Assembly: GCF_004363805.1 (NCBI RefSeq) | Contig: NZ_SNZP01000011.1 | Span: forward strand, 65,594 to 129,593 | Direction: 5' to 3' | Length of the DNA stretch: 64,000 bases | Source of the DNA: Paludibacterium purpuratum | Lineage (GTDB): Bacteria > Pseudomonadota > Gammaproteobacteria > Burkholderiales > Chromobacteriaceae | Shown: in pieces, positions 46,221-54,363 of the stretch | How the letters are laid out: each line of letters begins with the position of its first letter | Position numbering within the stretch: the first letter of the stretch is position 1 | Translations under genes and position numbers: made by a program | The notes under the pieces: generated by a model | The model's input: the letters and a program-made list of their open reading frames with translations, nothing else | What the model was told of the DNA's origin: nothing | Databases searched by the model: none

Positions 46221-48231
46221 CTCGTGCTAGCTGTTTAATCGCGTCCTGATGACGCGCGAAATCACGATCGAGATCCGGGTTATGGCGGTTGGCGCTCATC
46301 GCCAGGCGCAGGCTGCCCGGTTTGACGAGCAACCACAGCCGTCTCTCCTGAATGTAGAACATCAACAGAATACCGACGACCAGCAGCAGGGAGCCCAGGT
46401 AGACCAAGGTCTTGCCGGGCGAGCGGGTCATCTGCAGGCCGGAGGCCTGGATTTGCTGGAAGCTGTCGAGCTGTAGGAAGACCGGGGCGCCATAGCTCTT
46501 GAGCGCTCCCACCGCCACCAGACTGTCGAGCAGGAAGCGGTAGTGGGCGGCATCCTGTGCCATCGGCGCGAGGCCTGCGTGGCGGTTGGCCACCGTCATG
46601 ACGTCGATCACCGCGCCTTGCAGGATCTTGATATAGGTCTGGGCGACTTCGGCGCGCTTGTCGGCCGGCACGTGCTGTTCGAGGAAGGTCTGCAGACCTT
46701 CGAAACCGCCCTCGGCGAAGCGCGCCAGGATCCACTTCACGCTGGCTTCGAACTCCTGGCGCATGGCCGGGCTGATGGCGTTGCCCTGCATGGCCTTGGC
46801 ACCGCTTAGCGCCGCGATCTCGCCATACAGTGCCGGGTTGTTCAGCGCGGCGCGCAGGCGCATGAAGGTGTCGATCGACATCTGATCGTCGAGCGGGATG
46901 CGCAGGTAGTCGAAGGGTTGCGAGACTTCGCGGCGCACGGCACTGATCAGATAGCTGGCGCCGTCTTGCTGGATCGGCGCCATATAGGTCAGGTATTCGC
47001 GTGCCTGGCCGGCACTGTCGCGGATCTTGAAGTCGATGGACGGGCCGACGTTCTTCAATTGGTGCGGACGCGTGACTTCGCGCGCATCTTTCATGCGTTG
47101 GCCGAGGCTCGCGTCGGTTTTGCCGCCATTGCCCATGTCTTCGATGTTGAACACGCGCAGATCGTTGAATTCGAGCCGGTAATCGCGACCGTTGACGCGC
47201 AGCGGTTGGCTGGCCTTGGACAGGCCATCGATGACCACCGGCGGCATCTGCGGGCTGTCGAGGTTCCAGGCCTTGAGTTTCAACGGCGAGCCGCCGTCGC
47301 CGAAACTGGCTTGGTAGATGGCGACGCCGTCGACGACGAGCGGATGGTTGACCTCGACCCGGGCACGGGTGACTTTGCCGCTGGCCTTATCGGTCACTTC
47401 GATGTCGCTGGCGAATAACTTGGGCATGCCGTTGCTGTAATAATCGACGTTGAAGCGCCTGAGCGTGACGATGAACGGCAGATCCTGCACCAGGTAGCCC
47501 GGCCCGCTATTGATGAATACCACGTCCGCGCTTTTGTTTTCGGCAATCGTCACATCGCCGCGGAACGACAGGTTGCCTGCCGTCAGGCGGCTTATGGCGG
47601 GAATCTGCGATTGCGGCAGATCGCGGGTTTCCGCCGCCACGCTGCCCAGCAATTCGCCGACCTTCAACGGTAGATTGCCGTCGATCAGACCGCCAATGCA
47701 GATGACGAGCATGGCGCCGTGGGCGAAGAAATAACCCAGCCGGCTCGCGCTACCCTTCTTGGCGGCAATCAGCGTCGTACCGTCATCCCGTGCAATGGTC
47801 TTGAAACGAAAGCCTTGGCGCTTCAGGTAGCCGCTCAATGCACCGAGGTCGGCCTGTCCCTCGATCGACACCGTATGCTTCATCGCCGCCAGCGAGCGTT
47901 CGCCCGCCCGGCTACGGAAAGAGCGCATGTCGCGCAGGAAGCCCGGTGCATTGCGGATAATGCACAGCGTGGTCGACAGCATCAGAAAGGCCAGGATGGC
48001 GATAAACCAACCGGCATGGTAGACGTCGTACAGGCCGAGGCTGGCGAACACCTGGAACCAGTACTGGCCGAATTCGAATGCGTAGTTCGGGTAAGGCTCG
48101 TTTTGCTTGAGCACGGTGCCGATGACCGAGGCGATGGCGAGGATGGTCAAGAGCCCGATGGCAAATCGCATGGAGCTCAATAGCTCATGCAGCGCACGCA
48201 GTGTGGCGGGGGATCGGCGGTGTGTCTTCAT
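46192..48231 (-). CDS. resB: System II cytochrome c maturation protein ResB (CcsB in Bordetella nomenclature)
   Basis: 679 residues. Membrane helices lie near the N-terminus (SSMRFAIGLLTILAIASVIG, then WFIAILAFLMLSTTLCIIRN and YFFAHGAMLVICIGGLIDGN). A large periplasmic domain follows (FINSGPGYLVQDLPFIVTLR, VDGVAIYQASFGDGG), with a last helix LGSLLLVVGILLMFYIQERR. This is the ResB arrangement. Start MKTHRRSP (48231) is preferred to an ATG at 48282 because the extra 17 residues look unlike a membrane protein start. Works with CcsA/ResC. Confidence 0.93.
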   Translation of the reverse strand: MKTHRRSPATLRALHELLSSMRFAIGLLTILAIASVIGTVLKQNEPYPNYAFEFGQYWFQVFASLGLYDVYHAGWFIAILAFLMLSTTLCIIRNAPGFLRDMRSFRSRAGERSLAAMKHTVSIEGQADLGALSGYLKRQGFRFKTIARDDGTTLIAAKKGSASRLGYFFAHGAMLVICIGGLIDGNLPLKVGELLGSVAAETRDLPQSQIPAISRLTAGNLSFRGDVTIAENKSADVVFINSGPGYLVQDLPFIVTLRRFNVDYYSNGMPKLFASDIEVTDKASGKVTRARVEVNHPLVVDGVAIYQASFGDGGSPLKLKAWNLDSPQMPPVVIDGLSKASQPLRVNGRDYRLEFNDLRVFNIEDMGNGGKTDASLGQRMKDAREVTRPHQLKNVGPSIDFKIRDSAGQAREYLTYMAPIQQDGASYLISAVRREVSQPFDYLRIPLDDQMSIDTFMRLRAALNNPALYGEIAALSGAKAMQGNAISPAMRQEFEASVKWILARFAEGGFEGLQTFLEQHVPADKRAEVAQTYIKILQGAVIDVMTVANRHAGLAPMAQDAAHYRFLLDSLVAVGALKSYGAPVFLQLDSFQQIQASGLQMTRSPGKTLVYLGSLLLVVGILLMFYIQERRLWLLVKPGSLRLAMSANRHNPDLDRDFARHQDAIKQLARGEDGHRPTA

Positions 48232-48370
48232 AAAATGCTGTCTGGAGGCGCGCGCCAAAGCGGCGCCGGGCGCAACTGGCATCGCCCAGCGGGCGCTGCC
48301 AGATACTGTTATCGAGTCACGCTAAAATACGCGTATCATAGCGGACTCGAATTGCGCGCAAGGCGAGAAA

Positions 48371-48976
48371 TCAGCGCAATCCGGAAATATATTCCGCGAC
48401 GGCCTTCATTTCGGCGTCCGACAGTCGGCTGGCGATGTCGTTCATGACCGGATTCTTGCGGTCGGTGTTCGCCTTGAAATCGTTCAGCTGCTTGAGCATG
48501 TAGGCCGATTGTTGGCTGCCGAGGCGCGGGAACTGATCGGGCATACCGGCACCAGTCGGGCCGTGGCATGCCATACAGGCCGGAACGTGAGTGACGGGGT
48601 TGCCGGCGCGGTATAGTGTCTCGCCCGCCTTCAGCAGCGTTTTGTCGGCGGCTTGTTGCTCTTTCGGCTTTTGCTGGCTGAAATAAGCGGCGACGTTTTG
48701 CATGTCCTGATCGGACAGGGCGCTTGCCATGCCGAGCATGATCGGATTCTTGCGCTGACTGCTCTTGAAGGCCTTGAGTTGGCTGACGATATAAGCCGGG
48801 TGCTGGCCTGCCAACGTCGGGTTGGTCGACGCTACGCTGTTGCCGTCGATCCCGTGGCAGGCGGCGCAAACCTGTTGGACGATCACCTGCCCTTTTGCAG
48901 GGTCTCCCTGGGTTTGGGCCGATACGCCGCCAGCCAGTGTGGCTGCGGCCAGTGCCAACAGCACCTTTTGTCTCAT
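48371..48976 (-). CDS. Dihaem cytochrome c4
   Basis: 201 residues: signal peptide (VLLALAAATLAGGVSAQ), then two homologous class I cytochrome c domains, each with a CXXCH motif (VCAACHGIDGNS and ACMACHGPTGAGMP) and distal Met candidates (KNPIMLGMAS, RKNPVMNDIAS). Cytochrome c4 carries electrons to terminal oxidases in the periplasm or attached to the membrane. GAGGAG precedes the ATG. The cognate maturation genes resB-ccsA lie immediately downstream on the same strand; engB diverges. Confidence 0.95.
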   Translation of the reverse strand: MRQKVLLALAAATLAGGVSAQTQGDPAKGQVIVQQVCAACHGIDGNSVASTNPTLAGQHPAYIVSQLKAFKSSQRKNPIMLGMASALSDQDMQNVAAYFSQQKPKEQQAADKTLLKAGETLYRAGNPVTHVPACMACHGPTGAGMPDQFPRLGSQQSAYMLKQLNDFKANTDRKNPVMNDIASRLSDAEMKAVAEYISGLR

Positions 48977-49067
48977 GGTCGCTCCTCGTCGTGTATTGGT
49001 TTAATTAACCTATAATCGCGGCAATTTGAATCTGTTATTCTATACCAAATGCATTGACCCTACTACT

Positions 49068-49694
49068 ATGACGATTTTTCAGAACGCGCGCTTTTTCACT
49101 ACAGTCAATCACATGAAGGACCTGCCGGCCACGCGTGCCGAAGTGGCCTTCGTCGGGCGTTCGAATTCTGGCAAATCGAGCGCGATCAACACATTGGCCA
49201 ACCGCACGCGACTGGCCTTCGTTTCCAAGACGCCGGGCCGCACGCAGCATATCAATTTCTTCGATTTGGGCGATGAGCGCTACTTGGTCGATCTGCCGGG
49301 CTACGGTTACGCCGAGGTGCCGGAAGCGGTACGCCGCCATTGGGTCGAATTGCTGGGACGTTATCTGCAGACCCGGTCGAGCCTGATCGGGCTACTGATG
49401 ATCATGGACGCGCGCCACCCGCTCAAGGAGCTCGACCATAACATGCTCGAGTATTTCCGGATGACCGGGAAACCGGTGCATATCCTGTTGTCCAAAGCCG
49501 ACAAGTTGAGCCGCCAAGACCAGCATAAGACGCTCGCCGCCGTGAAGCAGGCGCTGGCGGATTATCCGGGCGTTTCGGTGCAGATGTTCTCCAGCCTGAA
49601 GAAAACCGGTACCGACGAAGTGGAGCAGGTCGTGGTGGGGTGGTTCGATGCCTGTACGGATGGCCAGGAACTTTGCCAACAGGACCCGGACTAA
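49068..49694 (+). CDS. engB: Ribosome biogenesis GTPase EngB/YihA/YsxC
   Basis: 208 residues. A TRAFAC GTPase essential for 50S subunit assembly in many bacteria. G motifs in order: G1 [15 protein letters not shown]2 [15 protein letters not shown]3 [14 protein letters not shown]4 LSKADKLS, G5 [12 protein letters not shown] 49068 ([12 protein letters not shown]) matches the usual N-terminus of the family; an earlier in-frame ATG at 49026 is unlikely. Divergent from cytochrome c4, a synteny common in Neisseriales and relatives. Confidence 0.96.
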   Translation: MTIFQNARFFTTVNHMKDLPATRAEVAFVGRSNSGKSSAINTLANRTRLAFVSKTPGRTQHINFFDLGDERYLVDLPGYGYAEVPEAVRRHWVELLGRYLQTRSSLIGLLMIMDARHPLKELDHNMLEYFRMTGKPVHILLSKADKLSRQDQHKTLAAVKQALADYPGVSVQMFSSLKKTGTDEVEQVVVGWFDACTDGQELCQQDPD

Positions 49695-49770
49695 AAAGTC
49701 ATGGCGCTTGTCAACGCCTCCCGCTTCCCTCCCTGAGCGGGGCCTTTTGCTGATACCTAAAGGCATTTTC

Positions 49771-49802
49771 CCCCGGCAGCGCCTTGCTGCCGGGGTTTTT
49801 AT
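49771..49802 (+). terminator. Rho-independent terminator after engB
   Basis: 10-bp stem CCCCGGCAGC / GCTGCCGGGG with loop GCCTT, followed by TTTTTATTT. Confidence 0.95.
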
Positions 49803-49827
49803 TTGGTGCTATAGCCGCGGCGACACA

Positions 49828-49863
49828 CAAAAATAAAGGCGAAGGACCGGAGTCCTTCGCCTT
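49828..49863 (-). terminator. Rho-independent terminator after rlpA
   Basis: 12-bp stem AAGGCGAAGGAC / GTCCTTCGCCTT (49836-49847 with 49852-49863), loop TCCG on the minus strand, followed there by TATTTTTG. It lies 28 bp beyond the rlpA stop. Confidence 0.92.
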
Positions 49864-49891
49864 GGTGGCTGTGTCAGTCAGCTGTTCGCGA

Positions 49892-50755
49892 TTAATTCAT
49901 CACGATGTTTTCCACGTTCAGAGATTCCGCCGCATTGCGTACTGCTGCCGCGGAGTCGAACGGCCCGAGGCGAACCATGTATGTACCCTTCTGGTTCACG
50001 ATCCCAAGCTTCGGGTCGTAGCTGGTATCGAGCTTGTCGACCAGCTTCTTCAACAGCGCCTCGGCATTCGAGAGCTGGTCGAAGGCCCCTAGCTGCAGAT
50101 ACCTCGGTCCATCTTCCTGCTTGAGCGACGCATCGATCGGCTTGGCCGGTGGGTTGGATGCGGTCTCGACAGTCGGCCATACGCGTTCGATCAGAACCTT
50201 GGCGCTGCCCTGACCCACGAAGCCCAGCTTATGCGCTGCGGCATACGACAGGTCGAGGATGCGCCCCCGGTGGAACGGACCACGGTCGTTGATGCGAACC
50301 ACCACCGCCTTGCCGTTTTTCAGGTTGGTCACCCGGATATAGCTCGGGATCGGCAAGGTCGGATGCGCCGCGGTCATGGCGAACATGTCGTAACGTTCGC
50401 CCGACGTGGTGCGCCGGCCGTGGAACTGCTTGCCATACCAGGACGCCGTCCCCCGTACCTTATAGGGGGTGTTGCTGGTGTCGGGGCGGAAACTCATGCC
50501 CATTGCCGAGTACGGCAGATTGGCTGCCTTAATCAGCGGTTCGTCTTGCGGAACCGCGTTGGGAACCAGATCCAGGTTGACCGGAATGTGGTCTGCCGGA
50601 CCATCATTCTGGAAATAAGCCCCGTTTCTGGCCATCGACTTCTTCATCGGCGAGGCCGACGATTGACTGGTGGCACTTGCTGTCTTGACGGTGGAGCAGG
50701 CCACAAGCACTAGACTGACTAACACAAGCCACAGCCATCGGAGTGCAGGCTTCAT
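49892..50755 (-). CDS. rlpA: RlpA, septal-ring lipoprotein / lytic transglycosylase
   Basis: 287 residues. Lipoprotein signal with lipobox LVAC (Cys at about 20). A double-psi beta-barrel domain with VRGTASWYGKQFHGRRTTSG, AAHPTLPIPSYIRVTNLKNG and INDRGPFHRGRILDLS carries the catalytic Glu/Asp pair. A C-terminal SPOR domain (PRYLQLGAFDQLSNAEALLK, YMVRLGPF) binds denuded septal peptidoglycan. Known homologues cleave glycan strands lacking stem peptides during daughter-cell separation. GGGAGG lies just upstream. Confidence 0.95.
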   Translation of the reverse strand: MKPALRWLWLVLVSLVLVACSTVKTASATSQSSASPMKKSMARNGAYFQNDGPADHIPVNLDLVPNAVPQDEPLIKAANLPYSAMGMSFRPDTSNTPYKVRGTASWYGKQFHGRRTTSGERYDMFAMTAAHPTLPIPSYIRVTNLKNGKAVVVRINDRGPFHRGRILDLSYAAAHKLGFVGQGSAKVLIERVWPTVETASNPPAKPIDASLKQEDGPRYLQLGAFDQLSNAEALLKKLVDKLDTSYDPKLGIVNQKGTYMVRLGPFDSAAAVRNAAESLNVENIVMN

Positions 50756-50794
50756 ATACCTCCCTTATGCTGTTTGGCCAACGGTTGTGAACTG

Positions 50795-51259
50795 TTAAAC
50801 GCCTCCGAGAAAATCAATTTGCCGCCACGCCTCATAAACGGTAACGGCCACAGCATTCGACAAGTTCATGCTGCGTGACTCGGGTTGCATCGGCAGACGA
50901 ATCCGCCTCTCGTGCGGGAATCCGGCAAGTACGTCACCGGGTAAACCGCGAGATTCGGGTCCGAACAGGAATACATCCCCGGCTCGGTAAACCATCTGGT
51001 CATGGCGCATCGCGCCTTTGGTGGTGGCGGCGAATATTCGACGCCCCTTTAGGTTCGCCAGGCAACTGTCCCAGTTCTCGTGTACGACAAGTCGAGCGTA
51101 CTCGTGATAATCCAGGCCCGCCCGACGCAACTTAGCGTCGTCCAGCGGGAAGCCCAGCGGTTTGACCAGATGCAGTTCACAGCCGGTATTGGCACATAAA
51201 CGGATCACATTGCCTGTATTAGGCGGGATTTCCGGCTGGAATAGAACTACTGTGAACAT
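50795..51259 (-). CDS. trmL: tRNA (cytidine/uridine-34 2'-O)-methyltransferase TrmL
   Basis: 154 residues, near the 157 of E. coli TrmL (YibK). SPOUT-fold enzyme that 2'-O-methylates the wobble base of tRNA-Leu. Motifs: [20 protein letters not shown] (start plus motif 1), [21 protein letters not shown] (motif 2) and [19 protein letters not shown] (motif 3, SAM knot). The true start is MFTVV at 51259; the reading frame extends upstream without family resemblance. Confidence 0.95.
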   Translation of the reverse strand: MFTVVLFQPEIPPNTGNVIRLCANTGCELHLVKPLGFPLDDAKLRRAGLDYHEYARLVVHENWDSCLANLKGRRIFAATTKGAMRHDQMVYRAGDVFLFGPESRGLPGDVLAGFPHERRIRLPMQPESRSMNLSNAVAVTVYEAWRQIDFLGGV

Positions 51260-51299
51260 CGTTGGCAGGGTGGATTGTTCCAAAGAATCAAAAAGTTGG

Positions 51300-52022
51300 T
51301 CAAGTTTTTGGTCGGAGGGTACGGCAAAGAGCCCATGCATCGACCCGTTTTGCCCCCCATTTTTTCAGTTCGGACGCCAAAGAATCGAGGGTCGAACCGG
51401 TGGTCACCACGTCATCGACGACGGCAACCGAGAGCCCGTCCAGTCTGGTTTCTACGCAAAATGCATGGCGGACATTCCGCCTCCGTTGACGAGGGCTCAG
51501 ACCGGCCTGTGAGTGGGTGTTGCATTTTCGCCAACACAAACCGGGTAAAAATCGGTGAGGGATTATACCAACAACTGAGCGCGCTAACTCAAGGCTTTGA
51601 TTGAACCCTCTTTCGGCAAGTCTTTCTTTTGACAGTGGAACCGCTATGACTATGTCGTATTTTTGGTCGATCGGCGGGGTGCCGTTTGCGAGCAAATGGC
51701 CTAGAATGCCCGCCAATTCTAGCCTGCGACCGTACTTGAAGGCGTGTATCAAGCTGCTTATGGGGTAGCGATAGACATAAGGAACGTGTAAGGCATCGAA
51801 TATCGGCGGATGACGCAGACAGCGGCCGCAAACGCCCGCCTCGGGCAGCGGGAGCGCACAGCGAGAACAAAACGGCGGCGCTAGCCGCGGCAGGTCGCGA
51901 TGGCAGGGCGCGCAAAATCCCTGTTGCGCCTGTCCGTTGCCGCATAATGCGCATGGTTGATTAAATATTGAGCTAATGTCAATTAAACCGCTCAAAAAAT
52001 TTGACACCGTGAATGACTGCAC
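51300..52022 (-). CDS. comF: ComF-family phosphoribosyltransferase-like protein
   Basis: 240 residues. An N-terminal zinc-ribbon region with paired cysteines ([23 protein letters not shown]) precedes a PRTase-fold domain ([20 protein letters not shown], and the PRPP loop [17 protein letters not shown]). ComF is required for DNA uptake in naturally transformable bacteria. The start is taken as GTG at 52022, because GGGAGG lies 9 bases upstream in good spacing. It diverges from bioB, a neighbour pair (bioB, comF) seen in other proteobacteria; the intergenic space is only about 100 bp. Confidence 0.9.
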   Translation of the reverse strand: MQSFTVSNFLSGLIDISSIFNQPCALCGNGQAQQGFCAPCHRDLPRLAPPFCSRCALPLPEAGVCGRCLRHPPIFDALHVPYVYRYPISSLIHAFKYGRRLELAGILGHLLANGTPPIDQKYDIVIAVPLSKERLAERGFNQSLELARSVVGIIPHRFLPGLCWRKCNTHSQAGLSPRQRRRNVRHAFCVETRLDGLSVAVVDDVVTTGSTLDSLASELKKWGAKRVDAWALCRTLRPKT

Positions 52023-52120
52023 GCCAAGATTCCTCCCGTCCCAATCCAATGCCCTACCTTAGTGCGGTCATGCACCTATATAGAAGTGCCGGCGGCACCG
52101 ACCAGAGGAAACCCTGCTAC

Positions 52121-53125
52121 ATGCAAAAAGCGACGATTCAATTTCAATCCCCGGCCCGGCTCCATCCGCAACGCAACAACTGGTGTGTTGAGGAAGTGGA
52201 AGCCTTGTACGCGCTGCCCCTGATGGAACTGGTGTTCCGCGCGGCGGAGATCCACCGCCAATTCTTCGATCCCAGCCGCGTACAGCTCTCGACGCTGCTG
52301 TCGATCAAGACCGGCGGTTGCGAAGAGGATTGCGGCTATTGCCCGCAGTCGGCACATCACGACACGCCGGTGGAAGATCAGCCGATGATGACGGTGGATG
52401 AGGTGGTGGCCGCTGCGCGCGCCGCCCGCGACAATGGCGCGAGCCGCTTCTGCATGGGGGCCGCCTGGCGTGGTCCCAAGGATGCGGATCTGGCCAAGAC
52501 CTTGGACATGGTGCGCCAGGTCAAGGCGCTCGGGCTCGAGACCTGCGCCACTTTCGGCCTACTCAAAGACGGCCAGGCGGAACGGCTCAAGGACGCCGGC
52601 CTCGACTACTACAACCACAACCTGGATACCGCGCCGGACAAATACGCCGACATCATCCAGACGCGCGAATATAATGACCGCCTCGACACCTTGGGCAAGG
52701 TTCGGGCCGCAGGTCTGTCGGTCTGCTGCGGGGGGATTGTCGGTCTAAACGAGACTCGGCACGACCGCGCCGGCCTGATCGTGCAACTGGCCAACCTCGA
52801 CCCGCAGCCGGAGTCCGTGCCGGTCAACCAACTGGTCAAAGTACATGGCACGCCGCTGGAAGATGCCGCCGAACTCGACTGGACCGAGTTCGTGCGCACT
52901 ATTGCCGTGGCGCGCATCACCATGCCGGCCAGCTTCGTCCGTCTGTCCGCCGGGCGGCGCAATATGCCGGAGGCGATGCAGGCGCTGTGCTTCCTGGCCG
53001 GCGCAAATTCGATCTTCTATGGCGACAAGTTGCTGACGACCGGCAATCCGGATGTCGAAGCCGACCGTCAATTGATGCAGAAATTGGATTTGTTGCCGCT
53101 GGAGGCGAACGCCGAATCCGCCTGA
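52121..53125 (+). CDS. bioB: Biotin synthase
   Basis: BioB, 334 residues, radical SAM enzyme inserting sulfur into dethiobiotin. The radical SAM cluster motif is in [18 protein letters not shown] (CxxxCxxC); other landmarks are [41 protein letters not shown] and [17 protein letters not shown]. Start MQKATIQF (52121) has AGAGGA upstream; in-frame starts further upstream overlap the comF 5' end. First gene of bioB-bioF-GGDEF/EAL-bioH-bioC. Confidence 0.97.
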   Translation: MQKATIQFQSPARLHPQRNNWCVEEVEALYALPLMELVFRAAEIHRQFFDPSRVQLSTLLSIKTGGCEEDCGYCPQSAHHDTPVEDQPMMTVDEVVAAARAARDNGASRFCMGAAWRGPKDADLAKTLDMVRQVKALGLETCATFGLLKDGQAERLKDAGLDYYNHNLDTAPDKYADIIQTREYNDRLDTLGKVRAAGLSVCCGGIVGLNETRHDRAGLIVQLANLDPQPESVPVNQLVKVHGTPLEDAAELDWTEFVRTIAVARITMPASFVRLSAGRRNMPEAMQALCFLAGANSIFYGDKLLTTGNPDVEADRQLMQKLDLLPLEANAESA

Positions 53126-53170
53126 AACGTATGGTGCCAAACGCATACGTATATATATAAGGAAGCGTAG

Positions 53171-54325
53171 ATGCAACCCGACCAACTTGCCGCTGCCCTG
53201 GCCGACTTGGATTGCCGCGCTCAACGCCGGCGCCGAGCGGTGCTAGGCAGTGCGCAGGGCAGCCGGGTCGTGCTCGACGGGCAATCCTACCTGTCCTTTG
53301 CCAGCAACGATTATCTTGGTTTGGCCAATCACCCCGAACTGATCGACGCTGTGCGGCAGGCTGCCGACAGTTGGGGGGTCGGCAGCGGCGCCTCGCCGCT
53401 GGTTACCGGACACAGCGCTTTGCATCAGGAGGCGGAGGTCGCGCTGGCGACTTTCGTCTCGCGTCCGGCGGCACTGTTGTTCGGCTCGGGCTATGCCGCC
53501 AATCTGGCGGTCATCGGCAGTCTGACCGGACGCGGCGATGCGGTGTTCGCCGACCGGCTGAACCATGCCTCGCTCAACGATGCTTGCCTGCTGTCGCGCG
53601 CTACCTTGCAACGCTTCCGCCACAACGACCTGAATCACCTGGATGATCTGCTGCGGCAAAGCCGTGCCAAAACGCGGCTGATCGCCGTCGACGCCGTCTA
53701 CAGTATGGACGGCGACGAAGCGCCGCTGGCGGGACTTGCTGCGTTGGCCGAGCGCTACGATGCCTGGTTGTACCTGGACGATGCCCACGGCTTCGGTGTG
53801 CTGGGCGATGGCCGGGGCAGTCTGGTCGGTTTGCCCGCCAGCGATCGCATCGTCTATATGGCGACACTCGGCAAAGCGGCGGGTGTGAGCGGTGCCTTCG
53901 TCGCCGGCTCCACGGCATTGGTCGATTGGCTGGTCAATCGCGCGCGCACGTATATTTTTTCCACCGCGCATCCGCCGATTTTGGCGGCGGCGTTACTGGC
54001 CAGCCTGCGGCTCATCGAGCGCGAAAGCTGGCGCCGCGACAAGCTCCAGGCGCACATTGCCCGCCTACAGGGATTGGGTAACGACAATGGAATTAAATTT
54101 ATCGCTTCCCGAACGCCAATCCAGCCACTTATCATAGGGAGCAATGAACTTACACTGAGCATGTCGAACCGGCTGCGCCAAGCGGGGATCTGGGTGCCGG
54201 CCATCCGTCCGCCGACGGTACCGACGGGCAGCGCCCGATTGCGCATCTCTCTGTCGGCCGCGCACGAAGCGCACGAGGTGACACAACTGGTCGAGGGCAT
54301 CGCCGCCGTATTGGCTCAAGGCTGA
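53171..54325 (+). CDS. bioF: 8-amino-7-oxononanoate synthase
   Basis: BioF, 384 residues, PLP-dependent alpha-oxoamine synthase joining pimeloyl-ACP and L-alanine. Motifs: YLSFASNDYLGLANHPELID, GSGASPLVTGHSALHQEAE, DRLNHASLNDACLLS, YLDDAHGFGVLGDGRGS, and YMATLGKAAGVSGAFVAG with the PLP Lys. AAGGAAG precedes ATG 53171. Followed after 38 bases by the GGDEF-EAL gene, then by bioH and bioC. Confidence 0.97.
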   Translation: MQPDQLAAALADLDCRAQRRRRAVLGSAQGSRVVLDGQSYLSFASNDYLGLANHPELIDAVRQAADSWGVGSGASPLVTGHSALHQEAEVALATFVSRPAALLFGSGYAANLAVIGSLTGRGDAVFADRLNHASLNDACLLSRATLQRFRHNDLNHLDDLLRQSRAKTRLIAVDAVYSMDGDEAPLAGLAALAERYDAWLYLDDAHGFGVLGDGRGSLVGLPASDRIVYMATLGKAAGVSGAFVAGSTALVDWLVNRARTYIFSTAHPPILAAALLASLRLIERESWRRDKLQAHIARLQGLGNDNGIKFIASRTPIQPLIIGSNELTLSMSNRLRQAGIWVPAIRPPTVPTGSARLRISLSAAHEAHEVTQLVEGIAAVLAQG

Positions 54326-54363
54326 CGACATGCGCCCTGGAATGAAAGACAACGATTGTTTCT

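Noticed and set aside
51955-51990. Possible BirA-type operator upstream of bioB (GGTTGATTAA ... TCAATTAAACC)
   Set aside because: The arms are not good inverted complements of each other or of the known BirA box, and the site lies within the comF coding region.
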